This document shows, one piece after another, positions 27,274-36,973 of a stretch of 64,000 nt of DNA. The position numbers were made by a program, and so were the translations under genes. The DNA is from Acidobacteriota bacterium (lineage in GTDB: Bacteria; Acidobacteriota; Terriglobia; Acidiferrales; UBA7541), in contig JABCZG010000018.1 in assembly GCA_013289835.1 (NCBI GenBank), positions 39,582 through 103,581 of the forward strand, given 5' to 3'. The notes below the pieces were generated by a model. The model made no database searches. It saw only the letters and a program-made list of their open reading frames with translations, and was not told the origin of the DNA. Positions within the stretch are counted from its first letter, which is position 1; the number at the start of each line of letters is the position of its first letter.

Positions 27274-27597
27274 ATGACAGAAACCAATTCCTCAGGCAGA
27301 GAATATGCATTTCATGACGGAATTAATTCCGTTGGCCCGATAATGCTGAGACTGTTCAAAATTGTTACTGTCCTCCTTGTGGCGTTGGTTGTTGTCGCCA
27401 ACTGGCCTAGCTATCTGCTGATTTCTAAATTCGTCTCAGTGATCCTCCTGGCTGACTTGCTTTTCTCCTCGACTCTCGATCGTTGGCGAGCGGGAAGAAC
27501 CGGCAAAAGACTGGAGATTTCTATCATGGAGCTTGCCGGTTATAGGCGGTTGATTCTGATGGCCCTACTCTTTCTCCCAATGCTTCGCGCTCACTAA
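27274..27597 (+). CDS. Hypothetical small membrane protein next to tRNA-Pro
   Basis: A 107-residue protein with two clear hydrophobic segments (FKIVTVLLVALVVVANWPSY and FVSVILLADLLF) and a third near the C-terminus (LILMALLFLPML). ATG at 27274 has GAAGGTAAG upstream. Its codons are noticeably less GC-rich than those of its neighbours. It ends 3 bases before surE. It matches no family I recognise. Position 3' of a tRNA gene and different composition would fit acquired DNA, but there is no integrase or attachment-site duplication. Confidence 0.6.
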   Translation: MTETNSSGREYAFHDGINSVGPIMLRLFKIVTVLLVALVVVANWPSYLLISKFVSVILLADLLFSSTLDRWRAGRTGKRLEISIMELAGYRRLILMALLFLPMLRAH

Positions 27598-27600
27598 TTG

Positions 27601-28362
27601 ATGCGGCACATACTTCTAACAAATGATGATGGTTATCAGGCGGAAGGAATTCGCGCGCTGGCTGCGGCGTTCGAAGGGTTTGCTACGGTGAGTATTGTGG
27701 CGCCGAGCCGGGAGCAGAGCGGGACGGCGCAATCGCTGACGCTGCGGCAGCCGATCGTTTGCAACCAGATTGGCGAGCGAGAATGGGCGATTGATGGGAC
27801 GCCGGCGGATTGCGTAATCGTGGCGCTGCACAAACTTTTGCCGGAGAAGCCGGACATGGTGATTTCCGGAATCAATCACGGGGCGAATCTCGGGGAAAAT
27901 GTCTACTACTCTGGGACAGTGGGAGCGGCGCGAGAAGGCGCGCTGCATCATATTCCGTCGGTGGCGATGTCGCTGTGCTCGAAAAAAGACAAAGTGAAAT
28001 TTGAAAATTCGGCGCGCGTGGCGCGGGCGGCTGCGGAAATTATTTTAAAAGAAGGATTGCCGGACCAGGTTTTGCTGAACGTGAATGTGCCGGAACCGTG
28101 GCGCGGCGGCGTGAAATTCACGAGGCAATCGCAGAAGATTACGCGGAACCAACTGACTGAGGGGAAAGATCCGCGGGGGCGCAGTTATTTTTGGCTGTTC
28201 GAACAGAAGATTGACAGAGACATTGAGCCGGACACGGATTATGCGGCGATTTTTGGGGGATCGGTTTCCATCACGCCGCTGCATCTGGATCCAACGCATA
28301 CGGAATCGCTGAATCATCTGTCGCATTGGGCGAAGAGAATTGAAGCGGCATTTAAGAAGTGA
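27601..28362 (+). CDS. surE: 5'/3'-nucleotidase SurE
   Basis: SurE dephosphorylates nucleoside monophosphates and contributes to stationary-phase survival. The metal-binding start ILLTNDDGYQAEGI (NDDG), APSREQSG, SGINHGANLG and YSGTVGAAREG are the conserved motifs. The 253-residue length is normal. ATG at 27601 is preferred over the TTG directly before it. A REP-like palindrome follows the stop. Confidence 0.96.
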   Translation: MRHILLTNDDGYQAEGIRALAAAFEGFATVSIVAPSREQSGTAQSLTLRQPIVCNQIGEREWAIDGTPADCVIVALHKLLPEKPDMVISGINHGANLGENVYYSGTVGAAREGALHHIPSVAMSLCSKKDKVKFENSARVARAAAEIILKEGLPDQVLLNVNVPEPWRGGVKFTRQSQKITRNQLTEGKDPRGRSYFWLFEQKIDRDIEPDTDYAAIFGGSVSITPLHLDPTHTESLNHLSHWAKRIEAAFKK

Positions 28363-28370
28363 AATGCGCG

Positions 28371-28402
28371 GAGAGGGGCGCAGCATGCTGCGCCCCTACA
28401 AG
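28371..28402 (-). repeat. REP-like palindrome, second copy
   Basis: A 24-base perfect palindrome (28374-28397) centred on GCAGCATGCTGC stands between surE and the convergent BNR protein gene. With its flank (CTACAAG, read as CTTGTAG on the minus strand) it matches the copy inside der over about 27 bases. It has no T tract, so it is not a typical terminator. Confidence 0.8.
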
Positions 28403-28417
28403 AAGAATCGGGCCGGG

Positions 28418-31400
28418 CTAGTTCGCTTTGGCGCCGGATGGCGCGATTAGCGGGACGTTTGTTTTGCGCATGGCGTCGTTCAGGGCGGGGATGTCTTTCG
28501 AAAGGACTTCGCGCCATTTCGAAAGCTGGGATTCGAGTTGCAGGTCGAGTTGGGCGTAGACGCCGAGTTCGGCTTCGGTGGGCTGGGCGTCGGCGCTGTC
28601 AACAGCGTCTTGCAGGTAGGCGAGCGTGCTGTTGAGTTTCGTCGGATAGTTTAGTTCGTCTTCGCTGGCTTTCGAATTCACCTGGATTAATTCTTCTTCG
28701 ATGGCGCTGATTTTCTTGCGCAGGTCGGCGGCGTTCGAAACCACGGATTTCGCCTGATCGTTCGAACCGAGGCGCTTTTCGAGGGCCTGCAATTGGGCGC
28801 GTAGGTCGCGGATGGCGAGAATGGCTTTGTTCATTTCGTCCTGGCGGTCGCGCAACTTCAGCATCAGGTCAAACTGCTTGCGCAAGTCCTCGGCGGACGT
28901 TTTCACGCGCGGATCCGTGCGTACTTCGAATGATGCGGTGAGGGTCTTGCTTCCGGCGGTCAGCCGCGCTTGGTACGTGCCGGGCAGAACGAGCGGGGCG
29001 GTTGGATCGCCTTCGTCATAGATAGCGTGGGGAATCTTCGCGGGAGATTCGTAACGCAAATCCCATGTAAATTCGTTTAGCCCGGCTTTCGCCGGGATAT
29101 GCTCGGCTTCCTCATCCTTCTCCCCCTCTTCGGGAGCGCCTTCCGACTTCTTTTCTTCACTGGTGAAAGCGCGGACCACTTTTCCCTGCGGATCCAAAAG
29201 TTCCAGTTTCACAGGAGCTTTGGGCTCTTCCTTCAAATAGTAATAGAGAATGGCGCCGTCGGGCGGATTCTCGCCGATGGCGTAGCGGCGGCGCTTGGTG
29301 TGGCCCATACGCGTGCGCGTGGCCGCGCGTGGCGTGAAGAGATGCGCGTCTTCGGAAACGAAGGATGCGCTGGCCTGGCGTAGTGGACCGATGTCGTCCA
29401 GAACCCAGAAGGAGCGGCCGTGCGTTGCCACAACCAAATCGTCGGCGTGGATAATTAGGTCGTGGACCGGAGTGGTTGGCAAATTGAGCTGCAGGGTTTG
29501 CCAGTGCGAGCCGTCATCGAACGAAACCCAAATGCCGGTTTCCGTTCCGGCGTATAGCAAGCCTTTGCGCAGGGGATCTTCGCGGACGGCGTGAACATAC
29601 GAACCGTCGGGAAGTCCCGCGGTGATTTGCGACCAAGTTTTGCCGAAATCCGTGGTCTTGAAAATGTACGGTTTGAAATTGTCGAGTTTGTGGGCGTCAA
29701 TCGCGGCGTAGGCGGTGCCCGCTTCGAATGGGGAAGGTTCGATGAGGCTGATCATGGCCCACTCAGGAAAACCCTTGGGCGTGACGTTGGTCCAGTTTTT
29801 GCCGTCATCGCGGGTGAGCTGAATCCAACCGTCGTCGGTACCGACCCAGATCAGGCCTTTTTGCTTGGGCGATTCCGCGACGGTGAAGATCAAATCGTAG
29901 AATTCAATGCTGGCCTGGTCCTTGGTGATGGGGCCTCCGGAATCCTGCTGCTTCGTTTTGTCGTTGCGCGTGAGATCCGGGCTGATGGTTTGCCAGGAAT
30001 GTCCGCCGTCATTTGAACGAAACAAAAATTGTGACGAATGATAGAGGACATTCGGATCGTGCGGAGAAAACACGATGGGCATGGTCCAGGTGTAGCGGTA
30101 TTTCTGGACGGAAGCGTTATAGCCGTCGGGATCGAGCGGCCACTCCTGGATGTTTTGAACCTGGTTGGTGCGGCGGTCGAGGCGCGAGACGTAGCCAAAG
30201 TAGGAGCCGGCGTAAACGATGTGCGAGTCGCGCGGGTCCACGGCGACGTAGCCACTCTCGCCACCGCCAACGGGATCCCAATCGGCGCGGTCAATGAAGC
30301 CGCGATCGCTGGCGGTGGCGATGCCGACGGAAGAGTTATCCTGCTGCGCGCCATAGATGCGGTAGGGGAAGTCGTTGTCCGCTGCCACGTGATAGAACTG
30401 CGCGGTGGGCTGGTTATTTTGCGTGGACCAGTTTTTGCCGCCGTCAATGGAAATGGTGGCGCCACCGTCATTGCCGTTGATCAGGCGATTGGGATTGTTG
30501 GGGTCAATCCATAAACCATGATGGTCGCCATGAGGAGCATTGATGCGGTCGAAGGATTTGCCGCCGTCGATCGAGCGATAGAGGCCGGTGTTGGCGATGT
30601 AGACCTTGTTCGAATCCTTGGTGTCGGCCCAAACGTGGGTGAAATACCAGGCGCGCTGGCGGAAGCGGTGGTCGTCGTTGATCAAGGACCAGTTGGTGCC
30701 GCCGTCGTCGCTGCGGTAAAGGCCGCCTTTTTTCGCTTCGATGAGCGCATAGACGACGTTCGAATCGGCGCCTGAAATGGACACGCCAATTTTTCCGAGC
30801 GGGCCATCGGGCAAGCCGTTGCCTTCGACGCGCTTCCAGGTGGCGCCATCGTCATTCGAACGGTAGAGGCCATCTTTTTCGCCGCCGCTGCTGAGAGTCC
30901 AGGGCGTGCGGTAGGCTTCCCACATGGCGGCGAAGAGGATGTGGGGATTTTGCGGATCGAAGACGACATCAATGCCGCCGGTGCGGTCGTCGAGGTAGAG
31001 AACTTTCTCCCATGTTTTGCCGCCGTCGCGCGTGCGGAAGATGCCGCGTTCCGTGTTCGCGCCGTAAGTGTGGCCGAGGGCGGCGACGAACGCGACATCG
31101 GGATTCGTAGGGTGAACTATGACGGCGCCGATGTGGCGGGTGTCTTTCAATCCGACGTTGGCCCAGGTTTTGCCGGCGTCATTCGAACGATAGACGCCGT
31201 CGCCGAAGGAAATATTGCCGCGGATGCAGGCTTCGCCGGTTCCCACGTAGATGACATTGGGATCGGAATCCGAGACGGCAATGCTGCCGATGGAAGAGGT
31301 GGTCTGTTTATCGAAGAGCGGATCCCAGGAAACGCCGCCGTCGGTCGTTTTCCAAACGCCGCCAGCCACCGCGCCGAAATAATAGGTATTGGGCTGGCTG

Positions 31401-31603
31401 GGGACTCCGGTCACGGCCAGCACGCGGCCACCGCGGAAGGGGCCGATGAGGCGCCACTTCATGCCGCCATAGGTTTTGGGATCGATGGGATTGGCGGTCT
31501 GCTGCGCGTTTGAGGAAATCGCAGACAACAAAAGGCAGATGACGAGCAGGGCTAGGACGGTCCGGCAAAAAGCGTTCACACAAACCTCCGAGGAAAAGGA
31601 CAC
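28418..31603 (-). CDS. Exported BNR/sortilin-type beta-propeller protein
   Basis: A 1061-residue secreted protein: signal peptide (VLALLVICLLLSAISSNAQ), then about ten BNR/Asp-box repeats of the form S-x-D-x-G-x-T-W (KTTDGGVSWDPL, RSNDAGKTWANV, RTRDGGKTWEKV, RSNDDGATWKRV, KTTDFGKTWSQI). These build one or two beta-propellers of the VPS10/sortilin class (residues about 45-700). The C-terminal 300 residues include a beta-sandwich and a helical region (KKISAIEEELIQVNS). Catalytic residues of sialidases are not evident, so it is more likely a binding protein. It is transcribed divergently from the flavoprotein gene at 31686. Confidence 0.85.
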   Translation of the reverse strand: MSFSSEVCVNAFCRTVLALLVICLLLSAISSNAQQTANPIDPKTYGGMKWRLIGPFRGGRVLAVTGVPSQPNTYYFGAVAGGVWKTTDGGVSWDPLFDKQTTSSIGSIAVSDSDPNVIYVGTGEACIRGNISFGDGVYRSNDAGKTWANVGLKDTRHIGAVIVHPTNPDVAFVAALGHTYGANTERGIFRTRDGGKTWEKVLYLDDRTGGIDVVFDPQNPHILFAAMWEAYRTPWTLSSGGEKDGLYRSNDDGATWKRVEGNGLPDGPLGKIGVSISGADSNVVYALIEAKKGGLYRSDDGGTNWSLINDDHRFRQRAWYFTHVWADTKDSNKVYIANTGLYRSIDGGKSFDRINAPHGDHHGLWIDPNNPNRLINGNDGGATISIDGGKNWSTQNNQPTAQFYHVAADNDFPYRIYGAQQDNSSVGIATASDRGFIDRADWDPVGGGESGYVAVDPRDSHIVYAGSYFGYVSRLDRRTNQVQNIQEWPLDPDGYNASVQKYRYTWTMPIVFSPHDPNVLYHSSQFLFRSNDGGHSWQTISPDLTRNDKTKQQDSGGPITKDQASIEFYDLIFTVAESPKQKGLIWVGTDDGWIQLTRDDGKNWTNVTPKGFPEWAMISLIEPSPFEAGTAYAAIDAHKLDNFKPYIFKTTDFGKTWSQITAGLPDGSYVHAVREDPLRKGLLYAGTETGIWVSFDDGSHWQTLQLNLPTTPVHDLIIHADDLVVATHGRSFWVLDDIGPLRQASASFVSEDAHLFTPRAATRTRMGHTKRRRYAIGENPPDGAILYYYLKEEPKAPVKLELLDPQGKVVRAFTSEEKKSEGAPEEGEKDEEAEHIPAKAGLNEFTWDLRYESPAKIPHAIYDEGDPTAPLVLPGTYQARLTAGSKTLTASFEVRTDPRVKTSAEDLRKQFDLMLKLRDRQDEMNKAILAIRDLRAQLQALEKRLGSNDQAKSVVSNAADLRKKISAIEEELIQVNSKASEDELNYPTKLNSTLAYLQDAVDSADAQPTEAELGVYAQLDLQLESQLSKWREVLSKDIPALNDAMRKTNVPLIAPSGAKAN

Positions 31604-31685
31604 AAAGCGCGAAATCGTATCGCGTCCCAGACTTAGACGGAAGCGTTATTCGTTCGGGTACGGCTTGGGTTAGGATGCTGCTGCG

Positions 31686-32840
31686 GTGAGCAAGCACAAA
31701 ACATACGACGTTGCGGTGATTGGGGCGGGCGTTTTTGGCGCGTGGACGGCGTGGCATTTCGCCAGGCGCGGACAGCGCGTGGTGCTGGTGGATTCCTACG
31801 GACCGGCGCACTCACGGGCGAGTTCGGGAGGCGAGACGCGCATCATTCGAATGGGATATGGCGCGGATGAACTGTATACGTGCTGGGCGCAGCAGTCGCT
31901 CAGACGGTGGAAGGAGTTTTTTGCGGCGGTGGGGCAGCCGCTTTTTCTGGAAACGGGCGTGCTTTGGATGGCGGGCGAGGATGACGAGCGTTTGCGGCAA
32001 ACGAAAGAGACACTGCGGCGCAATGGGGTCGCATTTGAGGAGATGGACCGCCAGGCGTTGGAGAAGAGATATCCGCAAATTGGGCTAGAGGACATTCGTT
32101 GCGGAATTCTGGAACCGAACAGCGGAGTGCTGATGGCGCGGCGCGCGGTCGCGGCGGTAGTTGATGATGCCGTGCGGCGGGGCGCGGACTCTCGAAATGC
32201 GCAGGTCGTGCGGCCAACGGGTTCCGGGCGCATCAATCATGTGCTGACGAGCCATGGCGAAGTGATAGCAGCCGGGCACTTTGTTTTCGCCTGCGGCGCA
32301 TGGCTTAGCAAACTCTTTCCGGGCGTTTTGGGCTCCCGAATCTTTCCTTCGCGCCAAGAAGTTTTTTTCTTCGGCATTCCCGCGGGCGACACGCGATTTG
32401 TGGCGCCGTCGCTTCCCACCTGGCTGTTCCAAGAAGACCTGGTTTATGGGATGCCGGATATCGAGAACCGCGGACTGAAGATTGCGTTCGATGAACATGG
32501 CGAGCGTGTTGACCCGGACACGCAATCCAGAATTGTTTCGCCGGCAATGGCGGAGACGGTTCGAGCGTACGTGGCGCGGCGGTTTCCGGCGCTGAAAGAT
32601 GCGCCGATTGTGGAAACGCGTGTGTGCCAGTACGAGAACAGTTCGAACGGCGATTTTCTGGTGGACCATCACCCGGAAATGGAAAATGTGTGGTTTGTCG
32701 GGGGAGGCTCGGGGCATGGTTTCAAGCATGGCCCGGCACTCGGCGAGTACGTTGTTGGACAGTTGCTAGATGCGGCTGCGGCGGAACCGCGGTTTTCGCT
32801 GGAGACGAAGGCGACGACGCAACACCGGGCCGTTTACTGA
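31686..32840 (+). CDS. FAD-dependent amine oxidoreductase, sarcosine oxidase/MSOX-like
   Basis: A 384-residue flavoprotein related to monomeric sarcosine oxidase and N-methyltryptophan oxidase. The FAD dinucleotide motif is VIGAGVFGAWTA, followed by VVLVDSYGPAHSRASSGGET. C314 in TRVCQYENSSNGDFLVDHHP sits where MSOX has the cysteine covalently bound to FAD, and VGGGSGHGFKHGPALGE completes the family signature. The start is GTG at 31686; no ATG fits. It would oxidise a secondary amine to an aldehyde plus H2O2; the substrate cannot be told. The next gene begins 25 bases after. Confidence 0.88.
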   Translation: MSKHKTYDVAVIGAGVFGAWTAWHFARRGQRVVLVDSYGPAHSRASSGGETRIIRMGYGADELYTCWAQQSLRRWKEFFAAVGQPLFLETGVLWMAGEDDERLRQTKETLRRNGVAFEEMDRQALEKRYPQIGLEDIRCGILEPNSGVLMARRAVAAVVDDAVRRGADSRNAQVVRPTGSGRINHVLTSHGEVIAAGHFVFACGAWLSKLFPGVLGSRIFPSRQEVFFFGIPAGDTRFVAPSLPTWLFQEDLVYGMPDIENRGLKIAFDEHGERVDPDTQSRIVSPAMAETVRAYVARRFPALKDAPIVETRVCQYENSSNGDFLVDHHPEMENVWFVGGGSGHGFKHGPALGEYVVGQLLDAAAAEPRFSLETKATTQHRAVY

Positions 32841-32864
32841 GGCTGCGGGCAGGAGGAGCTTCCA

Positions 32865-33472
32865 TGAACCGCATCTTGGTTTTACTGCTATGCCTGACGT
32901 GCTTCTCCCCCTCACTGCGCGCACAGAGAGAAACTGACAAAATCGCCTGCTACGCCTATCGAGAGGACAATGCGCCTCATAAGAAGAAACTCTGGGACGG
33001 TTACGAAATCTCGTTGGGGCCGGTGGCAAATCCGGAAGAAGCCGAGCTCAAGTGCACGGCGGCGATCTACAACAGGGCTGGCCGGGTGGTTTTTCGCACC
33101 AACGGATTCAACGTGGTGTTCGATGAAGAACTGACGGGTGAAGACTTCGACGGAGACGGCAAGCCCGAAGTGGTCTTTCGAACGGACACGGGCGGGGGAA
33201 ATCACTGCTGCTGGGGCTACATTGTTATTTCATTTTCACCCAAGCCGCGCAAACTTTTCGAGATCGCCATGGAAGGCAAGGTGGACTTTGAGAAAGACAA
33301 AGACGGGAGAATGGTGATCTGGCAGAGAGTCAGCGCGCCGGGGGGATTCCCCACTTCGATGGCGGGCCGGCCGTTTGCGGAAAAGGTTTCGCGTGTGCGC
33401 GAAGGAAAGCTGGTGGATGCCACGCCGGAGTTTTGCGGAAAGAAGGACCGCGGTTTGAGAGGAGCGATCTGA
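32865..33472 (+). CDS. Secreted hypothetical protein, probably frameshifted (5' part)
   Basis: A 202-residue exported protein starting at ATG 32865 with AGGAGG 6 bases upstream, and a signal peptide (RILVLLLCLTCFSPSLRAQ). The mature part includes an acidic segment (TGEDFDGDGKPEVVFRTDTG) resembling FG-GAP/calcium-binding repeats and a pair of cysteines (GNHCCWGY). The reading frame ends abruptly after KKDRGLRGAI, but an adjoining frame continues as RFERSDLTPEDLKTL with a normal-looking protein sequence. The two are best explained as one gene interrupted by a +1 or -2 indel near 33440-33460, or a sequencing error. No family was recognised. Confidence 0.65.
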
Positions 33473-33720
33473 CTCCTGAGGACCTGAAAACATTGGCAAA
33501 TGCGGGAGAGCAGGGCGCTGAGAATGAGGACATTGTAAGTGCGCTGGAAGCGCGGACCGCGCAGCATGTTTATTGCGGGGAATTTGACGAGGCGCTGAAG
33601 GATTTGAACCTGTGGCCGGCGGGCAAGAGAGAAATCGAGATGAAGAGCCTGGCGGAAGCGTTCGCGGAAGATTACCCGGACTTTGCCGCAAAGCTGCGGG
33701 AAATGCTCAAGAACAAGTAA
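33433..33720 (+). CDS. 3' continuation of the frameshifted secreted protein
   Basis: Read in the frame one base earlier, this gives about 85 residues (SDLTPEDLKTLANAGEQ, GAENEDIVSALEARTAQHVY, DEALKDLNLW). It has only a TTG as a possible start, no ribosome site, and overlaps the end of the preceding frame by 40 bases. Helical and acidic, it looks like the C-terminal domain of the upstream protein. It is listed separately because the frames are separate in this sequence. Confidence 0.5.
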   Translation: MRKEGPRFERSDLTPEDLKTLANAGEQGAENEDIVSALEARTAQHVYCGEFDEALKDLNLWPAGKREIEMKSLAEAFAEDYPDFAAKLREMLKNK

Positions 33721-33772
33721 CAGCTTGATCGCAGAGGCAGAGAGTTTCGCAGGCCTCCGAAAAACCGACAAA

Positions 33773-35107
33773 TCAGGTCTTCGGCGTACGACGACGGGGG
33801 CTCAAGGCGGCGGTGACGCGCCTCTGGCGCTTGGCTTTCTCGGCGTAGAGATCATTGTCGGCTTCGGAGAGAAGTTTTTCGATGCGCTCGCCATCGCCGC
33901 GATAGACGGAAATGCCGATGCTGGCGGAGAGGCGCGGCGGTTCCTGGTCATTGGCCATTACATCGCGGATGCGATTGGCGACGCGATGGGCTTCGTCGGC
34001 TTCCGATTCGGGCAGTACAAGGGCGAATTCGTCTCCGCCGTAGCGCGCGGCGGTGTCTATGGCGCGGCAGTGGATACGGAGAATATCGGCGAGCCGGCAA
34101 ATGGCGCGGCTGCCGACGAGATGGCCGTAGCTATCGTTGATTTTTTTCAGGTCGTCGAGATCCAAGAGCAGAACAGAAAAGGGGCGGCCGGTGCGGTCGG
34201 TGCGCTCGGTTTCGTTTTCGAGGACGTCGAGGAGACGGCGATAGTTGACGAGACCGGTGAGCGGATCGCTGACGGCGAGATGGCGGACTTGTTCGAAGAG
34301 GTGCGCGTTATCGAGCAGCGCGCCGCCGAGGGCAACGGTGAAACCCAGGACCAGGAGGGCCTGGGCGAAAACGAAAGGAGCGTCCAGCAAGCGCTGGGAC
34401 TGCGCAGCCGCAAATTGGGCGGCGACGTTGAGCCAGGCCGCGGCGTAGATGGTGCGATCAAACGCGGTGTCCACGGTGGACAGGCGGCGACGGTACCAGA
34501 TGAAACTGATGAAGAAAATCGCGCCCGGGAGAAGCTGCTGCGGGCTGGGGAAAAAAGCGCCAGGATGCGGGGAAACTTCCGGCGGCAGGCGGCGCAGGGC
34601 GATAGCCAGAACATAGGTGAGACCGACTACGCTCAACAGAGCGCCGGCAATCTCGCGGCGCGGATGGCGGGAACGCGGGAGGAAGTGTTCGACCAGCAGG
34701 GCGACCACCAACAAGAGAGCAAGCACCATGCGGCCGATCCACCAGGCGATGGGCGCCCAGAGAAGGCGCAGCGGCGCGTCTGGCAGGAACTGAAAGAAGA
34801 GAACGCTGGTGGCCATCAAGACGGCGCCAGAGAGAAGGAAGCCGGCACCGAGGATCAAGGAGATGCGGTCCTGGGTACCCTGGAAACGAACGAGGGTTAC
34901 AGCGGCGAAGACAAAGGCGAGCAGGCCGCAGACAACTTGAAGGTAGCCCTGGAGGAGCGCATCGGGCTCCAGCACAATGCGGCGCAGCCAGAGAGCGGCT
35001 ACGATGACGAAGAGGAAGCCACCGGCGTGGGCCAAAAAAATGGCGGTGCGACTGCGGCCGTTCATGAGAGGAGCCTCGTCCCCAGAGCGAGTTTCCGACC
35101 TGTGCAT
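33773..35107 (-). CDS. Membrane diguanylate cyclase (GGDEF)
   Basis: A 444-residue c-di-GMP synthase. Eight or so transmembrane helices occupy about 20-275 and form a membrane sensor without a recognised domain name. The catalytic domain starts at about 283 (AVSDPLTGLVNYRRLLDVLE) and contains an intact GGDEF motif (RYGGDEFALVLPE). An inhibitory I-site RxxD (RAID) stands five residues upstream, so product feedback is expected. No EAL domain is present. ATG at 35107 has GGAG upstream. The following gap separates it from the divergent permease. Confidence 0.93.
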   Translation of the reverse strand: MHRSETRSGDEAPLMNGRSRTAIFLAHAGGFLFVIVAALWLRRIVLEPDALLQGYLQVVCGLLAFVFAAVTLVRFQGTQDRISLILGAGFLLSGAVLMATSVLFFQFLPDAPLRLLWAPIAWWIGRMVLALLLVVALLVEHFLPRSRHPRREIAGALLSVVGLTYVLAIALRRLPPEVSPHPGAFFPSPQQLLPGAIFFISFIWYRRRLSTVDTAFDRTIYAAAWLNVAAQFAAAQSQRLLDAPFVFAQALLVLGFTVALGGALLDNAHLFEQVRHLAVSDPLTGLVNYRRLLDVLENETERTDRTGRPFSVLLLDLDDLKKINDSYGHLVGSRAICRLADILRIHCRAIDTAARYGGDEFALVLPESEADEAHRVANRIRDVMANDQEPPRLSASIGISVYRGDGERIEKLLSEADNDLYAEKAKRQRRVTAALSPRRRTPKT

Positions 35108-35458
35108 GATTCTCCGGGCCGGGCGCCTACTTCATTAGACTATTAATCGGGGTTCTCCGTTGCTAGAGAATGGAGGAGGGAGTGAGCGAAAAGATACGGC
35201 CCTGTGGGAATGTTGACCTGTTCGGAAGGACAGGATAGAAGTGAGGGCGGAACTGTGAGAACGAGCGGGACGGCGCGGGTGGGATTTTTTTGGTGTTGCG
35301 CGAGAGAAGGAAGTTGCGCATAGTGCTTGTATTGAAACGATTGAATAAAGGCGAATGCCCTTGCGACTCGCGATGGGCTGGCATGCCGCTGCGGACCATC
35401 TGAGGAGCACTGCAATGCGGAGTTGGGGCGGAAACTCTTCCGGAGCAAGGAGAGAGGC
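35108..35458. other. Divergent intergenic region before the amino acid permease
   Basis: A 351-base gap. On the plus strand TTGACC (35213-35218) and TAGAAG (35236-35241) are 17 bases apart, a weak promoter candidate about 200 bases before the permease. No gene, repeat or clear operator was seen. Confidence 0.35.
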
Positions 35459-36919
35459 TTGAGCGACGAAACCACCGCGAATTCCGGGCCGCGACTGCGG
35501 CGGACTCTAACACTCTGGGATTTAATTTTGTACGGCGTCATCGTGATTCAACCGGTGGCGCCGATGTCCGTTTATGGAGTGTTGAGCGACCGCGGGAAGG
35601 GCCACGTGGTGACGGCGATCCTGATCGCGATGGTGGCGATGCTGTTCACGGGGATCAGTTATGGACGGATGGCGCGAGCGTACCCGAGCGCGGGGTCCGC
35701 GTTCACGTACGTCGCGCAGGAAATTCATCCGGCGGCGGGGTACATCACGGGGTGGAGCATGGTGATGGACTACATGCTCAATCCGCTGATCTGCACGGTG
35801 TGGTGCGCGGGACAAGCGCATGATTTTGCGCCGGGCTTGCCGGTGTGGGTATGGAAGATTTTTTTCGCGGTGGTTTTCACGTTGCTGAATATTCGCGGCA
35901 TCAAGACGTCGGCGCGCATCAACGCGGGAATGGCGGCGGGGATGGGGGCGGTGGTGGTGGTGATTTTTGTGACGGCGGCGCGGTTTATTTTTGGGCATCC
36001 GCACAGCGATCCCATTTTTTTCACGCGGCCGTTTTATGATCCCGCGACGTTCAGCACGGGGGCGCTGTTCGGATGCACTTCCATCGCGGTGCTGACGTAC
36101 ATCGGATTTGATGGCATTTCCACACTTTCGGAAGAGGCGGAGAATCCGCGGCGGAACATCATGCTAGCGACGGTGCTGACATGCGTAGTGATCGGGGTGC
36201 TGTCGGCGGTGGAGGTTTACATTGCGCAGCTGATCTGGCCGGCGTCGCAGCCGTTCGCTGACGTCAATACCGCTTATCCGGAGGTCATGCGGCGATTGTG
36301 GCCGGCGTTGCACGTGGGAACGCACACGATTGCTCCGCTGTTTTTGCTGGTGGGATTCACGCTGCTGCTCGCCAATTTCGGATCGGGGATGGGAGCGCAG
36401 CTGGGCGCGGCGCGTTTGCTGTTTGGAATGGGACGGAGCAACGCGTTACCCAAATCATTTTTTGGGGCGTTGGATGAAAAGCACCGGATTCCGCGGAACA
36501 ACGTGATTTTCGTCGGAGGCGTGGCACTGTTTGGCGCTTTTCTGCTGGAGATTGTGGCGGGATACAGGAGCTACGTGCACGGCGGAGAGACGCTGACGTT
36601 TGGAACGCTGCTGAAGATTCTGAATGGAGACCAAGCGTTCGGACTCGGGGCGGAGATGCTGAACTTCGGCGCGTTGATCGCGTTTATGGGAGTGAACGCT
36701 GCGGCGTTCGTGCGATATTTTTTGCGCGCGGAAGAAAAGAAGGCCTGGAATCTGCTCCCGCCGTTTCTCGGTTTTTTCATTTGCCTGGCGTTGTGGCTGA
36801 ACCTCGGCCATCCCGCGATTATTGTGGGATCGATCTGGATGGCCGCGGGGATTGCGTTTGGGGTGTGGAAGACGCGGTGGTTCCGGGAGCCGCTGTCGTT
36901 TGAGGTGCCAGCCGAATGA
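35459..36919 (+). CDS. APC-family amino acid permease
   Basis: A 486-residue polytopic transporter of the amino acid-polyamine-organocation family, with about 12 hydrophobic helices. Recognisable elements are DLILYGVIVIQPVAPMSVYG (helix 1 break), ITGISYGRMARAYPSAGSAF-type helix 2, and IGFDGISTLSEEAENPRRNI (helix 6 to loop), the latter diagnostic for the family. TTG at 35459 is chosen since AAGGAG lies 7 bases upstream; an earlier TTG (35423) has no such site. The LacI-type regulator gene follows 54 bases later on the same strand and may respond to the substrate. Substrate is not predictable from sequence. Confidence 0.9.
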   Translation: MSDETTANSGPRLRRTLTLWDLILYGVIVIQPVAPMSVYGVLSDRGKGHVVTAILIAMVAMLFTGISYGRMARAYPSAGSAFTYVAQEIHPAAGYITGWSMVMDYMLNPLICTVWCAGQAHDFAPGLPVWVWKIFFAVVFTLLNIRGIKTSARINAGMAAGMGAVVVVIFVTAARFIFGHPHSDPIFFTRPFYDPATFSTGALFGCTSIAVLTYIGFDGISTLSEEAENPRRNIMLATVLTCVVIGVLSAVEVYIAQLIWPASQPFADVNTAYPEVMRRLWPALHVGTHTIAPLFLLVGFTLLLANFGSGMGAQLGAARLLFGMGRSNALPKSFFGALDEKHRIPRNNVIFVGGVALFGAFLLEIVAGYRSYVHGGETLTFGTLLKILNGDQAFGLGAEMLNFGALIAFMGVNAAAFVRYFLRAEEKKAWNLLPPFLGFFICLALWLNLGHPAIIVGSIWMAAGIAFGVWKTRWFREPLSFEVPAE

Positions 36920-36973
36920 GGCCTGCCATTCAGCCGATGCCATTGCATATTGGGCGACTCTAGAAGGATGATG

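Noticed and set aside
27158..27597. tRNA-Pro as integration site for the small membrane gene
   Set aside because: No integrase and no second copy of the tRNA 3' end were found nearby, so the different composition of the small gene is only noted.
28374..28397. Palindrome as transcription terminator of surE
   Set aside because: There is no T tract on either side and the same sequence occurs inside der, so an interspersed repeat is the better explanation.
33683..35146. Plus-strand open frame of 487 codons
   Set aside because: It is antisense to the GGDEF gene, is rich in E, G, A and R as expected of a GC-rich shadow frame, and has no domain; the minus strand encodes a perfect GGDEF protein.
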